Positions 1 through 9,361 of a stretch of DNA of 64,000 nucleotides are shown here, one piece after another; position 1 is the first letter of the stretch; every line of letters begins with the position of its first letter. The DNA is from Aeromicrobium sp. PE09-221. GTDB taxonomy: Bacteria > Actinomycetota > Actinomycetes > Propionibacteriales > Nocardioidaceae. The stretch is taken from positions 1-64,000 of the forward strand of contig NZ_MIJB01000021.1 in assembly GCF_002174305.1 (NCBI RefSeq). Reading direction: 5' to 3'. The notes beneath the pieces are model-generated. The model was not told where the DNA came from. It made no database searches and worked only from the letters and a program-made list of their open reading frames with translations. A program made the translations under genes and the position numbers.

Positions 1-45
1 GGGCGGCCCGTTCTCATCGGTGGACCAGCGCGACCAGCGCGGGTC

Positions 46-696
46 TCAGCCGCCGACAGGCAGCTCCCCGGTGACCAGGAAGACCACGCGGCGGGCCATG
101 TTGACGGCGTGGTCGCCCAAGCGCTCGTAGTAACGGCCGAGCAGTGCGAGATCGATCGCGGGCTCGAGTCCGTGGTCCCAGGAATCATCGAGCACGATGC
201 GGAACAGCTCGGTGCGCAACCGGTCCATCGTGTCGTCCTCGAGCTCGAGTCGGGCCGCGGCGTTGACATCGCGGTTCGCGACGATCCGCGAGGCCTGGTC
301 GATCATGGAATCGGCCACCGAGGCCATCGACCGGATCGTAGGCTGCACGGCGAGAGGCACGGCCGATTCCGGCATCCGCCGCCGCGCGACCTTGCTGACA
401 TGCACCGCCAGGGCGTTCATCCGCTGCAGATCGGCCAGCATCCGCAGTGCGGCGACCACCTGTCGGAGATCCGAGGCCACCGGCTGCTGCGTGGCGAGCA
501 CCACGAAGGCGCGTTCCTCGACCTCGTCGATGAGCTCGTCGACATCGCGGCCTCCGTCGATGACGCGCTCCGCGATGGTCGTATCGGCATCGAGGAGCGC
601 CGTCGTCGACTCGGCGACAGCTCGGCGCACGGTGGTGGTGAGGGAGACGAGGTCCTCGACGATCCGGTCGAGCTGCTCGTAGTACTGGTCACGCAT
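46..696 (-). CDS. phoU: Phosphate-system regulatory protein PhoU
   Basis: PhoU represses the Pho regulon by linking the Pst phosphate transporter to the sensor kinase; it acts in the cytoplasm. The 216-residue product has the expected length and two PhoU helical repeats, each with the acidic metal-binding pattern (second repeat: YERLGDHAVNMA near residue 190). The frame is open upstream, but I start at the ATG at 694-696 because homologs begin here (MRDQYYEQL) and because a -10 like TACGGT lies 7 nt upstream, which fits a leaderless mRNA. It is divergent from senX3-regX3, the kinase/regulator pair it would act with. Confidence 0.95.
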   Translation of the reverse strand: MRDQYYEQLDRIVEDLVSLTTTVRRAVAESTTALLDADTTIAERVIDGGRDVDELIDEVEERAFVVLATQQPVASDLRQVVAALRMLADLQRMNALAVHVSKVARRRMPESAVPLAVQPTIRSMASVADSMIDQASRIVANRDVNAAARLELEDDTMDRLRTELFRIVLDDSWDHGLEPAIDLALLGRYYERLGDHAVNMARRVVFLVTGELPVGG

Positions 697-830
697 GGAA
701 CCGACCGTACGCCGCGCGGGTGAACATTCGGCGACGAGTGGTGAACGCCGCATGAACGACAACCGAAACCCTGCCTCTATGCCAGCCACGGCGGGGACAC
801 TAGGTGAACGGCAGGCCTACGATCGTCGGT

Positions 831-1964
831 GTGGAAGCCAGCGCCAGCTATGTCATCGTCGGAATGCTCGGGGTCATCCTCGGAGCCGCGCTGACGTGGG
901 TCTGGCGATTCAGCGAGTCCCGACAGCAGGCGCTGCCGCCCTCCGAAGAGCCGCTCGTCCCCCGCGGTGTCGAGGACGTGCTCGCGGTGTTGTCCTCCTC
1001 GGCCGTGCTGCTGGACAGCTCCGGTGCCGTCGTCCAGGCCTCGGCCCCGGCGATCGCCCTGGGCGTGGTCGCCGGTGACGAGCTGCGACCCTCCGAACTG
1101 GTCGAGCTCGCCCGCGACGTGCAGCGCGACGGCCATGTCCGTGAAGCCGATCTGCTGATCCGTCGCCGTCGACAGGCACCGCTCAATGTCCACGCGCGCG
1201 TCGCGCCGCTGACGAGCTCGCTGCGGCTCGTCCTCATCCAGGACCGCACCCGCGAGTGGCAGGTCGAGACCATCCGCCGCGACTTCGTCGCCAATGTCAG
1301 TCACGAGCTCAAGACGCCGATCGGGGCGATCAACCTGCTCGCCGAGGCGGTCGGCGAGGCCGCCGACGATCCCGAGGCCGTCGCGCGCTTCGCCGCGCGC
1401 ATGCGGGCCGAGAGCGACCGCCTCACGCGCCTCGTCCAGCAGATCATCGATCTCTCCCGCCTCCAGAACGACACCGCGAGCGATGACACGGCGGTCGTCA
1501 CGGTCGACGAGCTCATCGCCGAGGCGGTCGAGCACTCGGCCACTGCCGCCGACCGTCGCGAGATCGAGATCACGATGAGCTCACGACCCGAGCTCGTGGT
1601 CTACGGGGACCGCGCACAGCTGCACTCTGCGGTCAGCAATCTGGTCGAGAACGCGGTGACCTACAGCGATCCCGGCGGCCGGGTGGCGATCAGCGCGGAG
1701 CGGGACGAGGAGGACGTGCGGATCACCGTGTCGGACAGCGGCATCGGCATCCCCGATGACGAACTCGAGCGGATATTCGAACGGTTCTACCGAGTCGATC
1801 CGGCGCGTGCTCGCGCGACCGGGGGCACGGGGCTCGGTCTGTCGATCGTCAAGCATGTCGCCGCCAGCAACGGCGGCACCGTGGAAGTCTGGAGCGAGCC
1901 GGGAGTCGGCTCGTCGTTCACCCTGGTGCTGCCGGCACCGGGACTCGAAGAGGAGCACATGTGA
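831..1964 (+). CDS. senX3: Phosphate-responsive sensor histidine kinase SenX3
   Basis: Membrane sensor kinase of the phosphate two-component system. It has one N-terminal membrane helix (about residues 5-25), a degenerate PAS-like region, the HisKA phospho-acceptor motif NVSHELKTPIGAI (His about residue 158), then N, G1 (DSGIGIPDDE) and G2 (GGTGLGLSIVK) boxes of the ATPase domain. I prefer the GTG at 831 (377 aa) over the GTG at 804, because TACGAT (818-823) is a good -10 box exactly 7 nt before it. The gene overlaps regX3 by 4 bp, so the two are translationally coupled. Confidence 0.93.
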   Translation: MEASASYVIVGMLGVILGAALTWVWRFSESRQQALPPSEEPLVPRGVEDVLAVLSSSAVLLDSSGAVVQASAPAIALGVVAGDELRPSELVELARDVQRDGHVREADLLIRRRRQAPLNVHARVAPLTSSLRLVLIQDRTREWQVETIRRDFVANVSHELKTPIGAINLLAEAVGEAADDPEAVARFAARMRAESDRLTRLVQQIIDLSRLQNDTASDDTAVVTVDELIAEAVEHSATAADRREIEITMSSRPELVVYGDRAQLHSAVSNLVENAVTYSDPGGRVAISAERDEEDVRITVSDSGIGIPDDELERIFERFYRVDPARARATGGTGLGLSIVKHVAASNGGTVEVWSEPGVGSSFTLVLPAPGLEEEHM

Positions 1965-2644
1965 CCAAGGTCCTGATCGTCGAGGATGAAGCCTCCTACA
2001 GCGAGGCCCTCTCCTACGTGCTGCGCAAGGAGGGCTTCGAGGTGGTCGTGGCCGAGACCGGCCCGGACGCCGTGGACCTCTTCGATCGCGGCGGCGCCGA
2101 CATCGTCCTGCTCGACCTCATGCTGCCCGGCATGTCGGGCACGGAGGTGTGCCGGCATATCCGGCAGTCCTCGACCGTCCCGATCATCATGGTCAGCGCG
2201 AAGGACACCGAGGTCGACAAGGTCGTCGGCCTCGAGCTCGGGGCCGACGACTATGTCACCAAGCCCTACTCGCCGCGCGAGCTCCTCGCACGCATCCGAG
2301 CAGTGCTGCGGCGGGGTGTCCCGGTGCAGGAGGCCGCCGACGAGTCGACGCTGCAGGTGGGCGCTGTGCGCATGGATGTCGACCGGCACACGGTCACGGT
2401 AGGAGGCGAGGAGGTGCGCTTCCCGCTCAAGGAATTCGAGCTGCTCGAGTACTTCCTGCGCAATCCCGGGCGAGTGCTCACCCGCGGCCAGCTCATCGAC
2501 CGGGTGTGGGGTGCGGACTATGTCGGCGACACCAAGACCCTCGACGTCCACGTCAAGCGCCTGCGCGCCAAGATCGAGGACGATCCCGCCCGCCCGGTGC
2601 TGCTCACCACGGTGCGCGGGCTCGGCTACAAGTACGGCAGCTGA
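1961..2644 (+). CDS. regX3: Response regulator RegX3 (OmpR/PhoB type)
   Basis: DNA-binding partner of SenX3, expected to activate phosphate-starvation genes when phosphorylated. The receiver domain has the acidic pocket near residues 8-9 and phospho-acceptor Asp52 in VLLDLMLPGMSG. The K of the TKPYS motif closes the active site. The C-terminal winged helix (about residues 130-227) carries RVLTRGQLIDRVWG and ends in the usual TVRGLGYKYG. The length of 227 aa is normal. The start is a GTG that overlaps the senX3 stop. Confidence 0.95.
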   Translation: MTKVLIVEDEASYSEALSYVLRKEGFEVVVAETGPDAVDLFDRGGADIVLLDLMLPGMSGTEVCRHIRQSSTVPIIMVSAKDTEVDKVVGLELGADDYVTKPYSPRELLARIRAVLRRGVPVQEAADESTLQVGAVRMDVDRHTVTVGGEEVRFPLKEFELLEYFLRNPGRVLTRGQLIDRVWGADYVGDTKTLDVHVKRLRAKIEDDPARPVLLTTVRGLGYKYGS

Positions 2645-2699
2645 GCCGCCTGCGGCGGTGGCAAGTCACTCGGCATCCGCGCGAGGAGCGGTGAGTTAC

Positions 2700-2726
2700 C
2701 CCGCACCGGCGGCGTGAGAGTGCGGG
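2700..2726. terminator. Weak hairpin between convergent regX3 and gpm
   Basis: A 7-bp inverted repeat (CCCGCAC / GTGCGGG) with a 13-nt loop lies in the 101-bp gap between the convergent regX3 and gpm genes. There is no U-tract, so it is at most a weak or factor-assisted terminator. Confidence 0.3.
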
Positions 2727-2745
2727 ACAACCCGCCGCCCGGGAC

Positions 2746-3489
2746 TCAGCGACCCTGGTTGGCGACCGCGGCGATCGCCTCGGCAGCCGCCTCGGGGTCG
2801 AGGTAGCGTCCGCCGGGCTGCGTGGGACGCAGGTCCTCGTCGAGGTCGTAGACGAGCGGGATGCCGGTGGGGATGTTGAGCCCCACGACCGCCTCCTCGC
2901 TCAGATCGTCCAGGTGCTTGACCAGACCGCGCAGCGAGTTGCCGTGGGCGGTGACGAGCACGACCTTGCCCGCCCGCAGATCCGGGACGATCTGGTCGTA
3001 CCAGTAGGGCAACATGCGGTCGATGACCTGCGCGAGGGCCTCGGTGCGCGGCAGCAGCTCCGGCGGCAGGTCCGCGTAGCGCGGGTCGCCCGCCTGGCTG
3101 TACTCCGAGTCATCGTCGAGGGGCGGCGGGGGCGTGGCATAGGACCGGCGCCAGAGCATGAACTGCTCCTCGCCGAACTCCTCCAGCGTCGCCTTCTTGT
3201 CCTTGCCCTGCAAGGCCCCGTAGTGGCGCTCATTGAGCCGCCATGAGCGCTTGACCGGGATCCAGTGGCGGTCGATGCCGTCGAGGGTGATCTGCGCGGT
3301 GCGGATGGCCCGGCGCAGCAGCGAGGTGTGCAGGACATCGGGGAGGATCCCCGCCTCGGCGAGCAGGGCGGGAGCACGCTCGGCCTCCGCGACTCCTTGC
3401 TCGGTGAGGTCGACATCGACCCACCCGGTGAACTGGTTCGTGGCGTTCCAGACGCTCTGGCCGTGGCGCAGCAAGACGAGGGTGCTCAT
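2746..3489 (-). CDS. gpmA: 2,3-bisphosphoglycerate-dependent phosphoglycerate mutase
   Basis: Glycolysis/gluconeogenesis enzyme that interconverts 3- and 2-phosphoglycerate through a phosphohistidine. The 247-residue length is typical of the cofactor-dependent family. The catalytic RHG motif is at residues 8-10 (LRHGQSVWN), followed by FTGW(V/D)D and the second catalytic His in [10 protein letters not shown]. The start at the ATG 3487-3489 is supported by homology and by TACGCT located 6 nt upstream as a leaderless -10 box. Its place beside senX3-regX3 and mshA matches the mycobacterial order. Confidence 0.95.
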   Translation of the reverse strand: MSTLVLLRHGQSVWNATNQFTGWVDVDLTEQGVAEAERAPALLAEAGILPDVLHTSLLRRAIRTAQITLDGIDRHWIPVKRSWRLNERHYGALQGKDKKATLEEFGEEQFMLWRRSYATPPPPLDDDSEYSQAGDPRYADLPPELLPRTEALAQVIDRMLPYWYDQIVPDLRAGKVVLVTAHGNSLRGLVKHLDDLSEEAVVGLNIPTGIPLVYDLDEDLRPTQPGGRYLDPEAAAEAIAAVANQGR

Positions 3490-3593
3490 GGCTCCAGCGT
3501 AGTGTCCGGTGGTGATCCCCGTCTCGAGGTCTCCCCCGGGCCGGCTCCGCTCCCCACCGGACGCGTCCGCCGGGCGGTGAGCCTGTGGCCCTA

Positions 3594-3865
3594 GGTCGTG
3601 TCTGGTCATCCAAGGCCGTTGCGAGCGCCGCATCCACGGGATGCCTCGCAATCCCCCGAGCACTCCGCAGAGCGGAGGGGGTACCTCCCGCGAGCGCTAG
3701 CGAGGGGGGGAAAGGGAGGTGCCCCCACGCCGGAGCGAAGCCATACCGGCTGGGGCCCCCCACGCGCTTCGCGCGTAGGGGGATTGTCTTGCGAGCGACG
3801 TTCCCCCACGCACCGAGGGACCCGTCGGGTGGCGCGCAGCAGGTCAGGGATCGCCAGACACGGCC
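3594..3865. mobile_element. MITE-like non-coding element with terminal inverted repeats
   Basis: 272-bp element bounded by 18-bp imperfect inverted repeats: left GGTCGTGTCTGGTCATCC, right (complement) GGCCGTGTCTGGCGATCC, with 3 mismatches. It is flanked on both sides by TA (3592-3593 and 3866-3867), as for a TA-targeting transposase. Inside are nested inverted repeats: GGGGGTACCTCCC against GGGAGGTGCCCCC, and TCGCAATCCCCC against GGGGGATTGTCTTGCGA, so it could fold almost end to end. I see no believable gene in it. It explains the long gap between gpm and the next gene; 3490-3593 shows nothing else. Confidence 0.7.
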
Positions 3866-3877
3866 TAAGCTGGGCCC

Positions 3878-4228
3878 GTGGACTCCTCGTGGATCGAGCA
3901 TCGCCGTGGGCGCGACGGTGAACGGCTCGGCTGGATCAGGATGCAGGATGACGGATTCGTCGCCATCGACCTGCTCGGACGCGAGCGGACCGCGATCGTC
4001 GACTGGGAGACCGCCGAGTCCACCCTCGACGAGCTCGGCATCGGCTACCTGGCCGAACTGTACGAGCTCGAACTCGAGGACGGCCGATGGCTCCGTGCGC
4101 GGATCGCCGAGGTGACCCCCGGATCGATCACGGTGAAGCAGGACGACGGCGGCGCCGTCGGCGCGCCGCAGGTGTACTATCCGCTTCCGTTCCCTGCACC
4201 CTCGACGCTTCGTCTGCTGCGCCGCTGA
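3878..4228 (+). CDS. Conserved hypothetical protein, 116 aa
   Basis: I do not recognise a named family. The protein is small, acidic and probably soluble, with alternating beta-like segments (WIRMQDDGFVAIDLLG, YELELEDGRWLRARIAEV, SITVKQDDG) that suggest a small beta-barrel; no signal peptide or membrane helix is present. It begins at the GTG 3878, 6 nt after a TAAGCT -10 box that overlaps the right border of the MITE-like element. It runs tail to tail into the DsbA-like gene with only 6 bp between the stops. Confidence 0.7.
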   Translation: MDSSWIEHRRGRDGERLGWIRMQDDGFVAIDLLGRERTAIVDWETAESTLDELGIGYLAELYELELEDGRWLRARIAEVTPGSITVKQDDGGAVGAPQVYYPLPFPAPSTLRLLRR

Positions 4229-4234
4229 AGACCC

Positions 4235-4810
4235 TCACTCCTCCTCGCGGGCGATCCGGTGGAGTGCCTGGAGGTAGTCGTCCTGCGAGTGCACCCCGCT
4301 GATCGTCCGCGAGGCGTTGACGACGATGAACGGCGTCCGATCCACGCCCACCTGCTCCGCCGTCCGGCGTTGCTTGTCGACATCCTCGGCGTACTCGGTG
4401 CTCGCGAGGAGCCCCTCGGCGGTCTCCAGATCGAGTCCGGCCAGCCCCGCGCGGCTGACGAGGACGAAGTGCTCACTGATGTCCGCGCCTTCGAGGAAGT
4501 GCGCACGCCACAGCTGATGCAGCAACTCGCGCTGGACGGCGTCACCGGACTCGACGGCCCAGGTCAGCAAGCGCCAGGCATCCGTCGAATCGGCCGGCAC
4601 GATCTCGTCGAGATTGAACTCGATGCCGCTGATCCGCGCGGCGGGCGCGACCTCGACGGCCGGCGGCCCATCGGGCAACGAACAGGCGCGGTACCCGATG
4701 TCGACGGGCTCGCCGGTCAGGATCGTGTACATCGCCGCCGCGCGCTCGAAGCGCACCGCGCCGATGTACGACCACGCATCGGTCACATCGACGAACACCG
4801 TCGCCTTCAC
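4235..4810 (-). CDS. DsbA-family (thioredoxin-fold) protein lacking the CXXC motif
   Basis: 191-residue thioredoxin-like protein of the DsbA/FrnE or 2-hydroxychromene-2-carboxylate isomerase group. The fold signatures are the N-terminal FVDVTDAWSYIGAVRFER, a long helical insert (residues about 60-140) and the cis-Pro loop GVDRTPFIVVN near residue 165. Where FrnE-type enzymes have CPWCYIG, this one has TDAWSYIG, so it has no catalytic cysteine pair and is probably not a disulfide oxidase. The GTG start is set by a full AGGAGG (complement of 4818-4823) 7 nt upstream. Confidence 0.75.
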   Translation of the reverse strand: MKATVFVDVTDAWSYIGAVRFERAAAMYTILTGEPVDIGYRACSLPDGPPAVEVAPAARISGIEFNLDEIVPADSTDAWRLLTWAVESGDAVQRELLHQLWRAHFLEGADISEHFVLVSRAGLAGLDLETAEGLLASTEYAEDVDKQRRTAEQVGVDRTPFIVVNASRTISGVHSQDDYLQALHRIAREEE

Positions 4811-4829
4811 CGCGCCACCTCCTGGACGT

Positions 4830-5327
4830 TCACTCGTCACCACCGGCGGGACGCAGATGGCGGAAGGCCTCCAGATTGCGAGTCGATTCACCCCGCGACT
4901 CGCGCCAGGCCCACTCCTTGCGGATCGAGCTCGCGAAACCGAGCTCGAGGATGGTGTTGAAGGACTCGTCGGCATAGGTGAGCACCGAGCCGAGCAGCCG
5001 GTCCAGCTCCTCGGGAGTGACGGCATGCAACGGCATCCGCCCGTCCAGATAGATGTCGCCCGCCGCGTCCACGGCGAAGGCCACCCCGAAGAGCTTGAGA
5101 TTGCGCTCGAGCAGCCACCGGTAGACCCCCTCGTGGTTCTCATCGGGGTGCCGGGCCACGAAGGCGTGCACCCCGAGCGCGTGCCGGCCGACCTCCAGTC
5201 GGCAGGTGGTGGTGAGCTTGCGCTCCCCGGGGAGATCGACCTCGAAGACGTCCTCGCCGTGACGCACCCAGGTCAGTCCGGCATCGTCCAAGGTCGCGGT
5301 GATGATCTCGTGCACGGACGCGGTCAT
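4830..5327 (-). CDS. YbjN-domain protein
   Basis: 165-residue YbjN-type (type III secretion chaperone-like fold) protein. The family core is visible in the middle: a beta-rich N-half, [17 protein letters not shown], then [10 protein letters not shown] and a C-terminal helix with [20 protein letters not shown]. Its ATG overlaps the mshA stop (ATGA), so the two are translated together. The mycobacterial mshA is followed by a homolog in the same place. The function is not known; YbjN proteins are linked with stress tolerance. Confidence 0.85.
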   Translation of the reverse strand: MTASVHEIITATLDDAGLTWVRHGEDVFEVDLPGERKLTTTCRLEVGRHALGVHAFVARHPDENHEGVYRWLLERNLKLFGVAFAVDAAGDIYLDGRMPLHAVTPEELDRLLGSVLTYADESFNTILELGFASSIRKEWAWRESRGESTRNLEAFRHLRPAGGDE

Positions 5328-6574
5328 CGTGCCTCCTTCGCATAGCGTCGCCGTACCGCCGCCTCGTAGCACGCGATCATGCGATCGGCGGTGGCCTCCC
5401 AGCTGAACAGCTCGGCATGCGCGACGGCCTTGGCGCCGGCCGTGCTCCGCAGACCGGCATCGGTCAGATAGGGGGCGAGCGCCGCGGCGTACTGCGCCGG
5501 ATCGTGGTCGTCGACGAGCGTGCCGGTCACGCCATCGGCGACAGCCGTGGTGAGGCCGCCGACCCGGGCCGCGACCACCGGTGTCCCGCAAGCCTGCGCC
5601 TCGATCGCGACCAGCCCGAAGGACTCGTTATAGGAGGGCACGCACACCACGGATGCCGCGGCATACCAGTCGGCGAGCCGCGCTTGGGCCACCGTCGGGA
5701 CGAAGCGGACGTCATCGGCGATCCCGAGGTCACGTGCCAGGTCCTGCAGCTCGGTAGGACGCTCCAACCCGCTGCCGGAGGCCCCGCCGATGACGGCGAC
5801 CTGGGCGGGAATGTCATAGCGCTGACGCAGGCACGCCGCTGCCTTGAGGACGAGATCGGGAGCCTTGAGCGGCTGGATGCGACCGGCGAAGACGATCAGC
5901 GGGGTCTCACGATTCAGCCCGAGCCGGTCCCGGGCCGCGTCGCGGTCCCGGGCGCTGAAGACGTCGAGGTCGACACCGGGATGGACGACATCGACCCGAC
6001 TCGGGTCCGCTCCGTAGAGCTCGAGCAGCTCGCGTCGTTCCTCGTCGGTATTGGCGACGAGCCAGTCCGCGTGACGGACGATCTCCTCTTCACCCCACAC
6101 CCGGCCCATCGGTTCGGGAGAGTCGCCCTCGGCGAGTGCGGCGTTCTTGACCTTGGCCATTGTGTGCATCGAGTGCACGAGGGGGACGCCCCAGCGCTCG
6201 CGCAGGACGGTGCCGACCTGTCCGGAGAGCCAGTAGTGGGAGTGGATGAGATCGAAGTACCCCGGGCCGTTCTCGACATCGACGCGCATCACATCGCGGA
6301 CGAAGGAGCACAGCTGAGCGGGGAGGTCGTTCTTGGTCAGCCCGTCGAAAGGTCCGGCCGCGACATGATGCACGCGGATGCCGGGCTCGGCGTCGAGGAC
6401 AGGAGGAAGATGCCGCGACGTGGCGCGGGTGAAGACATCTACCGCGACGCCGCGCTGTGCCAGCCGGCGGGAGAGTTCCAGGACGTAGACATTCATCCCT
6501 CCCGCGTCGCCGGTGCCGGGCTGCTCGAGCGGCGACGTGTGCGCCGACAGCATGGCGATTCGGCTGATGTCCAC
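5324..6574 (-). CDS. mshA: D-inositol-3-phosphate glycosyltransferase MshA
   Basis: First step of mycothiol synthesis: transfers GlcNAc from UDP-GlcNAc to 1L-myo-inositol-1-phosphate. It is a GT-B enzyme (GT4) of 416 aa, the normal size. Visible features are the N-terminal acceptor loop ([14 protein letters not shown]), the interdomain [16 protein letters not shown] around residue 230, and the C-terminal nucleotide-binding [23 protein letters not shown], whose first Glu (of ESFGLVAIE) contacts the donor. It starts at GTG 6572-6574, 6 nt after a GAGAAT -10 box. It heads a two-gene unit with the ybjN-like gene. Confidence 0.95.
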   Translation of the reverse strand: MDISRIAMLSAHTSPLEQPGTGDAGGMNVYVLELSRRLAQRGVAVDVFTRATSRHLPPVLDAEPGIRVHHVAAGPFDGLTKNDLPAQLCSFVRDVMRVDVENGPGYFDLIHSHYWLSGQVGTVLRERWGVPLVHSMHTMAKVKNAALAEGDSPEPMGRVWGEEEIVRHADWLVANTDEERRELLELYGADPSRVDVVHPGVDLDVFSARDRDAARDRLGLNRETPLIVFAGRIQPLKAPDLVLKAAACLRQRYDIPAQVAVIGGASGSGLERPTELQDLARDLGIADDVRFVPTVAQARLADWYAAASVVCVPSYNESFGLVAIEAQACGTPVVAARVGGLTTAVADGVTGTLVDDHDPAQYAAALAPYLTDAGLRSTAGAKAVAHAELFSWEATADRMIACYEAAVRRRYAKEAR

Positions 6575-6624
6575 TTAGGCATTCTCGCGCATCGCCCCTG
6601 AAGGGCACTCCCAGCGGTACCTTC

Positions 6625-7602
6625 TCACCGCACCAGCCAGGCGACGAGCAGCAGCGAGGCCCCGGCCGCGACACCCGTGCTCACAGTCGAGAGCACCGCC
6701 AACCGTGCGGTGCCCCGCACCACCGTGCTCAGCCGCACACCGAGCCCAAGGGCGAACATTCCCGCAGCGAGCAGGGCCGTCGTGGCGAGATCCGCGATAT
6801 CCAGCAGGTCCTGGGGCACCCAGCCGGTCGACCTGATCGGGACGGCCACGACGAAACCGATGACGAACCAAGGGATGCCGCGCACACCACCGGCCTGCTG
6901 GGCCACGACGAGGGACATCGGCGCGAGAGCACAGACGCGCAGCAGCTTGACCGACACCGCGATGCCCACGGCCAGCGGTGCGGCCGCCGAAGCGGCGGCC
7001 ACCACTTGGGCGACCTCGTGGATGCTCGCCCCAGCCCAGACGGCCGTCTGCCGATCGCTCAGACCCAGCAGTTCCGAGACCGCGGGCACGAGCAGGATCA
7101 TCGCGCTGCCGAAGAGGGTCACCATCGCCACTGCCTGGGCCGCCGCCTCTCGGCGGGCGCGCACGAGATCCTGGACTCCGGCGATCGCGGCCGCACCGCA
7201 GATCGAGAAGCCCACGGCGATCAACGTCCGCAGGTCCTCGTCGACGCCGAGCCACCGGCCCGCCAGCTGAGTCGCCGAGTAGGTCGCCACGATCGTCGCC
7301 ACCACGATGAGGACGCCGACGGCGCCGATCTCTACCACCGACGCCACGCTGAGGCGCAGACCGAGGAGGATGACACCGATGCGCAGGACCGTCTTGCCGA
7401 TCGCCTCCACCGCGACCGTGGACCACGCCAGCTGGGCGCAGACCACCCCCGCGACCAGGGCGAGCACCAGCGGGCTCACCGGTCCACCGTCGAGCACGAG
7501 TGCCGCCAGCCCGACCGCGAGGAGCGGCAGGATCGAACGGGCGGCGAGGGGCATGGGACCAGCCTCGGCACTTCGAGCCGCCAGCAGTAGAGCACGGATC
7601 AC
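6625..7602 (-). CDS. YeiH/UPF0324-family putative sulfate or anion exporter
   Basis: Integral membrane protein with about 10-11 helices. The family marks are LRIGVILLGLRLSVASV in helix 3, GFSICGAAAIAG, WAGASIHEVAQVVAA and the C-terminal GMFALGLGVRL repeat of the first motif. The family is annotated as sulfate exporters, but transport is poorly proven. I choose the GTG at 7602 (325 aa) because TATGAG lies 6 nt upstream; the ATG at 7554 (309 aa) is the alternative. It is divergent from a LysR-type regulator only 22 bp away, so the regulator very likely controls it. Confidence 0.85.
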   Translation of the reverse strand: MIRALLLAARSAEAGPMPLAARSILPLLAVGLAALVLDGGPVSPLVLALVAGVVCAQLAWSTVAVEAIGKTVLRIGVILLGLRLSVASVVEIGAVGVLIVVATIVATYSATQLAGRWLGVDEDLRTLIAVGFSICGAAAIAGVQDLVRARREAAAQAVAMVTLFGSAMILLVPAVSELLGLSDRQTAVWAGASIHEVAQVVAAASAAAPLAVGIAVSVKLLRVCALAPMSLVVAQQAGGVRGIPWFVIGFVVAVPIRSTGWVPQDLLDIADLATTALLAAGMFALGLGVRLSTVVRGTARLAVLSTVSTGVAAGASLLLVAWLVR

Positions 7603-7624
7603 CCACACCTCATAAACTGCGTCT

Positions 7625-8503
7625 ATGACTCCCGACCTCGAGGCCGCCGAGGTGCTCCTCGCCGTCGACGAGCTGGGCAGCATCGGCCGCGCCGCCGAAC
7701 GTCTCGCGATCACCCAGCCGGCCGCGAGCGCGCGGCTGCGGTCGATGGAGGCGCGGTGGGGGCTCACCCTCGTAGAGCGATCCGCCCGCGGCTCGCATCT
7801 GACCGCGGATGGGCGCGCCGTGGCCGGATGGGCTGCGGCCGTGATGGAGCAGGTGACTGCCATGAACGCGGGCCTGCAGGCTCTGCGCCGCGATCACGAC
7901 CGGGACGTGCGCATCGCGGCAAGCCTCACGATCGCCGGCTTCCTCGTGCCCTCCTGGCTCGGCGCCCTACGCAGCCAACGCCCCGACGCATCGCCCCAGC
8001 TGGCCGTCGTCAACAGCGCCGAGGTGACCGAACGCGTCCGTGCCGGGGCGGCCGATGTCGGCTTCATCGAGACCACCGACCTGCCCGAGGATCTCGCCAC
8101 CCGGCGCGTGGGCACAGACACCCTCGCGATCGTGGCCGCGCCGGGTCATCCCTGGGCCTCCCGAGACTCACCGGTCACCGCCGAGGAGCTCGCCGCAGAA
8201 CCCCTCGTGCTGCGGGAGCCCGGCAGCGGGACCCGCGGCACCTTCGACTCCGCACTGGCCCGCGTACCGAATATCGCACTCGAAGCGGGCTCCACGGCCA
8301 GTCTCATCGGAGCGGCGCAAGCGGGTATCGGCCCCGCGGTGGTCTCCGCGCGCGCCGTGCGGGGACAGCTCGACCGCGGAGAGCTCGTGGAGGTCGAGAC
8401 CGACCTGGACCTGCGTCGCCCTCTGACCGTGCTGTGGTCGTGGGATCGCCGGTTGTCGGCGACGGCCGAGGCCCTGCTGCGGATCGCCACCGTTCCGGCC
8501 TGA
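7625..8503 (+). CDS. LysR-family transcriptional regulator
   Basis: 292-residue LysR-type regulator. The N-terminal winged helix-turn-helix spans about residues 5-60 (GSIGRAAERLAITQPAASARL); the C-terminal co-inducer domain follows, with the EPLVLREPGSGTR loop that often binds small anions or acids. It begins at ATG 7625 with TAAACT 6 nt upstream, pointing to a leaderless transcript. The arrangement head to head with the YeiH-type exporter is common in bacteria, where the pair responds to sulfur or cysteine status; that role is inferred here. Confidence 0.9.
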   Translation: MTPDLEAAEVLLAVDELGSIGRAAERLAITQPAASARLRSMEARWGLTLVERSARGSHLTADGRAVAGWAAAVMEQVTAMNAGLQALRRDHDRDVRIAASLTIAGFLVPSWLGALRSQRPDASPQLAVVNSAEVTERVRAGAADVGFIETTDLPEDLATRRVGTDTLAIVAAPGHPWASRDSPVTAEELAAEPLVLREPGSGTRGTFDSALARVPNIALEAGSTASLIGAAQAGIGPAVVSARAVRGQLDRGELVEVETDLDLRRPLTVLWSWDRRLSATAEALLRIATVPA

Positions 8504-8518
8504 TGCGACGATGGCCCT

Positions 8519-9283
8519 ATGACCTCACCACGTGTCGCCGTCGTCACCGGTGCCAGCAGCGGTATCGGCGCTGCCACGGCCCGCGCCCTCGCAGCGGAGG
8601 GCTTCCACGTCATCTGCGCGGCTCGCCGAACCGAGCGCATCGAGGCCCTCGCCGCCGACATCGGGGGCACACCCGTCACCTGCGATGTGACGAACCCGGA
8701 GGACATCGTGCGCCTGGCGGAGGCCTCGGGCTCTCAGGTGGAGGTGCTCGTCAACAACGCCGGCGGTGCCATCGGCCTGGACACCGTCATTGACGGCGAT
8801 CCCGCGGACTGGCAGCGGATGTACGACATCAATGTGATCGGCACGCTCAACGTCACGCGCTCGCTCATCGGAGCACTGCGAGCGGCTCCGAGCGGCACCG
8901 GCACGATCGTCAACATCAGTTCGACCGCGGGTCACGCCGTCTACGAGGGCGGGGGCGGTTACACGGCCGCCAAGCACGCGCTCACGGCCATGACCGAGAC
9001 CCTGCGCCTCGAGCTCAACGGCGAACCGATCCGTGTGACCGAGGTCGCCCCGGGCATGGTTCACACCGAGGAGTTCTCCCTCACCCGGTTCCGGGGCGAT
9101 CAGCAACGCGCCGACCAGGTCTATGCCGGGGTCGACCAGCCCCTGCTCGCCTCGGATATCGCCGAGACCGTCAGCTGGATCGCCACCCGACCACCCCACG
9201 TCAACGTCGACCTGCTCGTCGTGAAACCGCTCGCACAGGCTGCCGCGCATAAGGTCGCGAAGGGTCCGCTGACTGCCCGCTGA
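8519..9283 (+). CDS. Short-chain dehydrogenase/reductase (classical SDR)
   Basis: 254-residue classical SDR oxidoreductase. The Rossmann glycine motif TGASSGIGAATARAL is at residues 10-24, NNAG at about 78-81, and the catalytic set is complete: Ser in INISSTAGHAV and YTAAKHAL (Tyr and Lys four apart). The ARRTER segment after beta-2 suggests NADP(H). It resembles YdfG-type serine/3-hydroxy acid dehydrogenases, but the substrate cannot be read from sequence. It is 15 bp downstream of the LysR gene and may share its transcript. Confidence 0.88.
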   Translation: MTSPRVAVVTGASSGIGAATARALAAEGFHVICAARRTERIEALAADIGGTPVTCDVTNPEDIVRLAEASGSQVEVLVNNAGGAIGLDTVIDGDPADWQRMYDINVIGTLNVTRSLIGALRAAPSGTGTIVNISSTAGHAVYEGGGGYTAAKHALTAMTETLRLELNGEPIRVTEVAPGMVHTEEFSLTRFRGDQQRADQVYAGVDQPLLASDIAETVSWIATRPPHVNVDLLVVKPLAQAAAHKVAKGPLTAR

Positions 9284-9361
9284 GGGTCGGGCGGACTTGC
9301 AGGACGGCCGCCCCCGATGCCACAGTGGGCACGGTTTTTGCCCCCATTCCAAGGAGTGACC

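Noticed and set aside
3598-3921. Arg/Pro-rich open frames inside the MITE-like element
   Set aside because: They run through hairpin arms with no ribosome site and no conserved pattern.
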